Shown: positions 46,096-48,494 of the stretch, one piece after another
Position numbering within the stretch: the first letter of the stretch is position 1
Layout: each line of letters starts with the position of its first letter
Assembly: GCF_003464165.1 (NCBI RefSeq)
Contig: NZ_QSEK01000023.1
Span: forward strand, 1-48,494
Reading direction: 5' to 3'
From: Eubacterium sp. AM49-13BH
Lineage (GTDB): Bacteria > Bacillota > Clostridia > Lachnospirales > Lachnospiraceae
DNA: 48,494 nt
Made by a program: the position numbers and the translations under genes
The notes under the pieces: generated by a model
Databases searched by the model: none
Seen by the model: the letters and a program-made list of their open reading frames with translations, nothing else
Told to the model about the DNA's origin: nothing

Positions 46096-46111
46096 CCTAG
46101 GAGGGATTCAG

Positions 46112-46603
46112 ATGAAGATATCAAAGAATAAAATGATGATAGCGGTAATAATAGTGCTGTGTGCGATTGCTGCAATATTGGTTTCAGTATTGTTTATTAA
46201 TAAGAACAGGAATAATGATGATAAATTTACTCCTACTCTTGATTCTGATGCGGGAGATATACAGGATAATAACAATTCAGGAGGGCAGCAGGGACAGGCT
46301 ATAAGAATTCCTGGATATCCTTCAATTACTATTGCTGCAGATAAAGAAAATGTGACTATGAATCTTTACAATCCAGAGGGAAATCCATGTTACTTTACAT
46401 TTGAGATAGTTTTATCAGATACCAATGAAACAATATATAAGTCAGATATGGTTGAGCCGGGTAAGGCTATAACAAATGTGAAGCTTAAATATGGGCTTGC
46501 AGCAGGAGAGCATAATGCAGTTATTAAAATCAGCACTGCATCACTTACAGATGGTAAGGCAATGAATGGTGCTAATGTTGAGACTGTTCTTGTTGCAAAA
46601 TAA
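46112..46603 (+). CDS. Membrane-anchored small surface protein
   Basis: A 163-residue protein with an N-terminal helix (about residues 8-27), a low-complexity Asp/Asn/Gly linker (about 30-62) and an extracellular beta-rich domain (about 65-163, YPSITIAADKENVTMNLYNP). The family was not identified. It looks like an accessory protein of the giant surface protein upstream and is followed 22 bases later by the exported protein gene. AGGAGGG precedes the start. Confidence 0.8.
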   Translation: MKISKNKMMIAVIIVLCAIAAILVSVLFINKNRNNDDKFTPTLDSDAGDIQDNNNSGGQQGQAIRIPGYPSITIAADKENVTMNLYNPEGNPCYFTFEIVLSDTNETIYKSDMVEPGKAITNVKLKYGLAAGEHNAVIKISTASLTDGKAMNGANVETVLVAK

Positions 46604-46625
46604 ATATATCATTAATTAATGAAGA

Positions 46626-47087
46626 ATGGAGGATATTATGAGAAAATTCACAGCAGTTTTACTTAGTACAATGTTCGTATTAGGAAGCTTTACATCTGTT
46701 ATGGCACAGGATTCTGATACAAAACAGACAACAATAAGTGTGTCTGTTGACCCGACATACATGGTTACTATTCCTGCCAATACAACAATAAAAAGTGGAG
46801 AGCAGTCATCCAGCCTTGGAAAAATTACAATCGAGAATGTAAGACTTGAGCCGGATAAGAGTGTAAATGTGGCTGTCGATGCAAGTGGCAAACTTAAGAA
46901 TACTAAGGATACATCAAAGACAATTCCTTATAAGATTATGAATGGAGATAAAGAGTTCAAATCAGCATCTTATACAGAGAATTCTGATAATACAATGCTT
47001 ACATTATTTATTGATAAATCAGACTGGGATAAAGCATATGCCGGTACATACACAGATACACTTGTATTTACTATTTCGTACAGATAG
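46626..47087 (+). CDS. Small secreted surface protein related to a domain of the giant protein
   Basis: A 153-residue protein with a signal peptide (residues 1-24, cleaved near VMAQD). The mature part reads as one beta-sandwich: TYMVTIPANTTI, LKNTKDTSKTIPYKI, and YAGTYTDTLVFTISYR at the end. The same pattern (YYIDIPAS, YAGTYTDNLTFDV) occurs in the giant protein at about residues 113-222, so the domain exists both fused and alone. It may be a pilin-like or adhesive subunit (inference). TGGAGGA precedes the start. Confidence 0.8.
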   Translation: MEDIMRKFTAVLLSTMFVLGSFTSVMAQDSDTKQTTISVSVDPTYMVTIPANTTIKSGEQSSSLGKITIENVRLEPDKSVNVAVDASGKLKNTKDTSKTIPYKIMNGDKEFKSASYTENSDNTMLTLFIDKSDWDKAYAGTYTDTLVFTISYR

Positions 47088-47129
47088 TGAATATATGTAA
47101 CATACAATTAATTATTATAAGCAATATAA

Positions 47130-47165
47130 AAAGAGTTGCCCGGTAAACCGGACAACTCTTTATTT
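47130..47165. terminator. Bidirectional terminator between the surface genes and kdgK
   Basis: AAAGAGTTGCCCGG / CCGGACAACTCTTT with a TAAA loop and one mismatch. T-rich on plus (TTTATTTCG), with an A-rich stretch on its left side, so both converging transcripts can end here. Confidence 0.85.
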
Positions 47166-47195
47166 CGTTAGAATCCAAATTATGAATTAAATAGA

Positions 47196-48308
47196 TTATC
47201 TCTGAACTCTTGCGCCAGCACCACCAACGATACCTTCAACTTCCTTAAGAGAAGCCATTGTTGTATCACCAGGTGTTGTCATAGCTAATGCACCGTGAGC
47301 TGCACCGTAGTTAACAGCCTTCTCAGCATCTTCGAATGTCATAAGACCATATACAAGACCTGAAGCGAATGAATCACCGCCACCAACTCTATCCATGATC
47401 TCAAGTCCATCATACTGAGCAGCCTTGTAGATTTCTCCATCAGCCCAGCAGATTGCTGACCAGTCATTAACTGTAGCTGTCTTAACCTGACGAAGTGTTG
47501 TAGCAACAGCCTTGAAGTTAGGATATGTAGCAGCAGCTTCGTTGATCATCTTCTTGTAACCATCAAGGTTAAGAGTCTTAAGGTTCTCATCGTTACCTTC
47601 GATTTCGAAACCAAGGCAAGCTGTGAAGTCTTCTTCGTTACCAATCATAACGTCAACATACTTAGCAACTTCCTTATTAACTTCCTGAGCCTTAGCTAAA
47701 CCGCCGATAGCTTCCCACATAGATGGTCTGTAGTTAAGATCGTAAGATACGATTGTACCGTACTTCTTAGCTGCCTTACAAGCTGCAATAACAGTCTCGC
47801 AAGCCTGCTCAGAAAGAGCAGCGTAGATACCACCTGTATGTAACCAACGAACACCTAAACCACCATCGCTCTTGTTCTTGAAGATGTAATCGAAATCGAA
47901 ATCTTCTGGAGTAGCCTGTGAAATAGCTGTGTTAGCTCTATCAGAGCAACCCTTAGCACCACGGATACCAAATCCTCTTTCTGTGAAGTTGAGACCGTTT
48001 CTGCAAAGACGTCCGATACCATCTGTCTTCTTCCAGCAGATAAGGTCAGTTGAAACACCACCCTGCTCGATGAAATCCTTCATAAGAAGACCTACTTCGT
48101 TATCAGCAAAAGCTGTGATAACAGCAGTGTTCATACCGAAACACTTGTGAAGTCCACGGATAACGTTGTATTCTCCGCCACCTTCCCATGCTCTAAAGCT
48201 TCTTGCTGTACGGATTCTGCCTTCACCTGGATCAAGACGAAGCATAACTTCACCTAATGATACAGCGTCAAAAGTACATTCTTCAGCTGGTCTTAAATTT
48301 AATTTCAT
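47196..48308 (-). CDS. kdgK: 2-keto-3-deoxygluconate kinase (PfkB family)
   Basis: A 370-residue ribokinase-like protein. The N-terminal substrate part has GGGEYNVIRGLHKCFG (about residues 43-58), VSYDLNYRPSMW lies near 188, and the C-terminal ATP-site motif is DRVGGGDSFASGLVYG (about 308-323) with the catalytic Asp. It phosphorylates KDG, the product of UxaA, to KDPG. AGGAGG-like CCTCC (plus 48320) is its ribosome binding site. It stands alone on the minus strand; an extended -10 TGGTAAAAT lies upstream. Confidence 0.92.
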   Translation of the reverse strand: MKLNLRPAEECTFDAVSLGEVMLRLDPGEGRIRTARSFRAWEGGGEYNVIRGLHKCFGMNTAVITAFADNEVGLLMKDFIEQGGVSTDLICWKKTDGIGRLCRNGLNFTERGFGIRGAKGCSDRANTAISQATPEDFDFDYIFKNKSDGGLGVRWLHTGGIYAALSEQACETVIAACKAAKKYGTIVSYDLNYRPSMWEAIGGLAKAQEVNKEVAKYVDVMIGNEEDFTACLGFEIEGNDENLKTLNLDGYKKMINEAAATYPNFKAVATTLRQVKTATVNDWSAICWADGEIYKAAQYDGLEIMDRVGGGDSFASGLVYGLMTFEDAEKAVNYGAAHGALAMTTPGDTTMASLKEVEGIVGGAGARVQR

Positions 48309-48438
48309 TGTTTAGATACCTCCAAAATATTTTATTGCTATAACATTTTACCATATTAATCTGATTAATTCCATCATTTTTGCCTAATCTTTTCTATTGT
48401 TTTAAAAGAAATTTACAACATAATCTAAAAAAGCAATA

Positions 48439-48469
48439 AAAAAGGAGATGCGGTCAACATCTCCTTTTT
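48439..48469. terminator. Bidirectional terminator upstream of kdgK
   Basis: AAAAAGGAGATG / CATCTCCTTTTT with a 7-base loop. It probably ends a minus-strand gene lying right of the window. The last bases (ATGAGGGGAGATAGAAAGA) hold no complete gene. Confidence 0.8.
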
Positions 48470-48494
48470 AAAAATATGAGGGGAGATAGAAAGA

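Noticed and set aside
1..48494. Insertion sequences, integrases or phage genes
   Set aside because: No transposase, recombinase or phage structural protein was seen on either strand.

Overview
This window looks like the chromosome of a low-GC gut Firmicute of the Lachnospiraceae. The hexuronate genes, an A/T-rich but codon-tidy style, strong AGGAGG ribosome binding sites and the mix of BceRS- and AgrAC-like regulators fit a pectin user such as Lachnospira (Eubacterium) eligens. That species name is an inference and was not checked against a database.

Layout. (1) 1-250: the last bases of a 23S rRNA gene and a terminator, with no 5S gene behind it. (2) 350-2821: a zinc-ribbon membrane protein and a TPM-domain protein. 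(3) 2943-15454: an antimicrobial-peptide-type sensing and transport island. Four regulator genes run head to tail (OmpR-family regulator, BceS-like kinase, LytTR regulator, GHKL kinase). After them come two duplicated exported proteins flanking a small secreted protein, an ABC-2-type exporter (three membrane proteins, one ATPase and a further anchored protein), and a BceAB-like transporter. Two promoters of identical geometry carry LytTR-type direct repeats, and a BceR-type operator sits before the BceAB-like pair. (4) 15471-18857: a possible small RNA, a short sirtuin-like protein, hisH, hisF, ung and a small membrane protein. (5) 19025-31478: tRNA-Glu and a translation/RNA block: rimP-nusA-ylxR-ylxQ-infB-rbfA-nrnA-truB-ribF, rpsO, pnp, a HIT protein and yebC. 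rpsO and pnp have structured leaders. (6) 31545-37353: hexuronate catabolism, uxaC and a LacI-type repressor divergent from uxaB and uxaA, with matching operators next to both promoters. (7) 37434-47087: a GHKL/LytTR two-component pair divergent from a giant InlB-repeat surface protein and two small surface proteins. (8) 47196-48308: kdgK, which completes the path from altronate to KDPG.

How the genes work together. UxaC, UxaB, UxaA and KdgK form one route from galacturonate/glucuronate to 2-keto-3-deoxy-6-phosphogluconate. The regulators in region 3 probably respond to a peptide or bacteriocin and switch on the exported proteins and transporters. The most novel candidate system is 4643-12509: LytTR/GHKL regulators, two dedicated promoters, a duplicated exported protein, a 146-residue secreted protein and an ABC exporter, with no AgrB/AgrD.

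Quality caution. Five genes are broken by isolated one-base indels (near 867, 3239, 14140, 14998, 25059 and 41426). Each repair gives a full-length family member, so sequencing or assembly errors are at least as likely as true pseudogenes.
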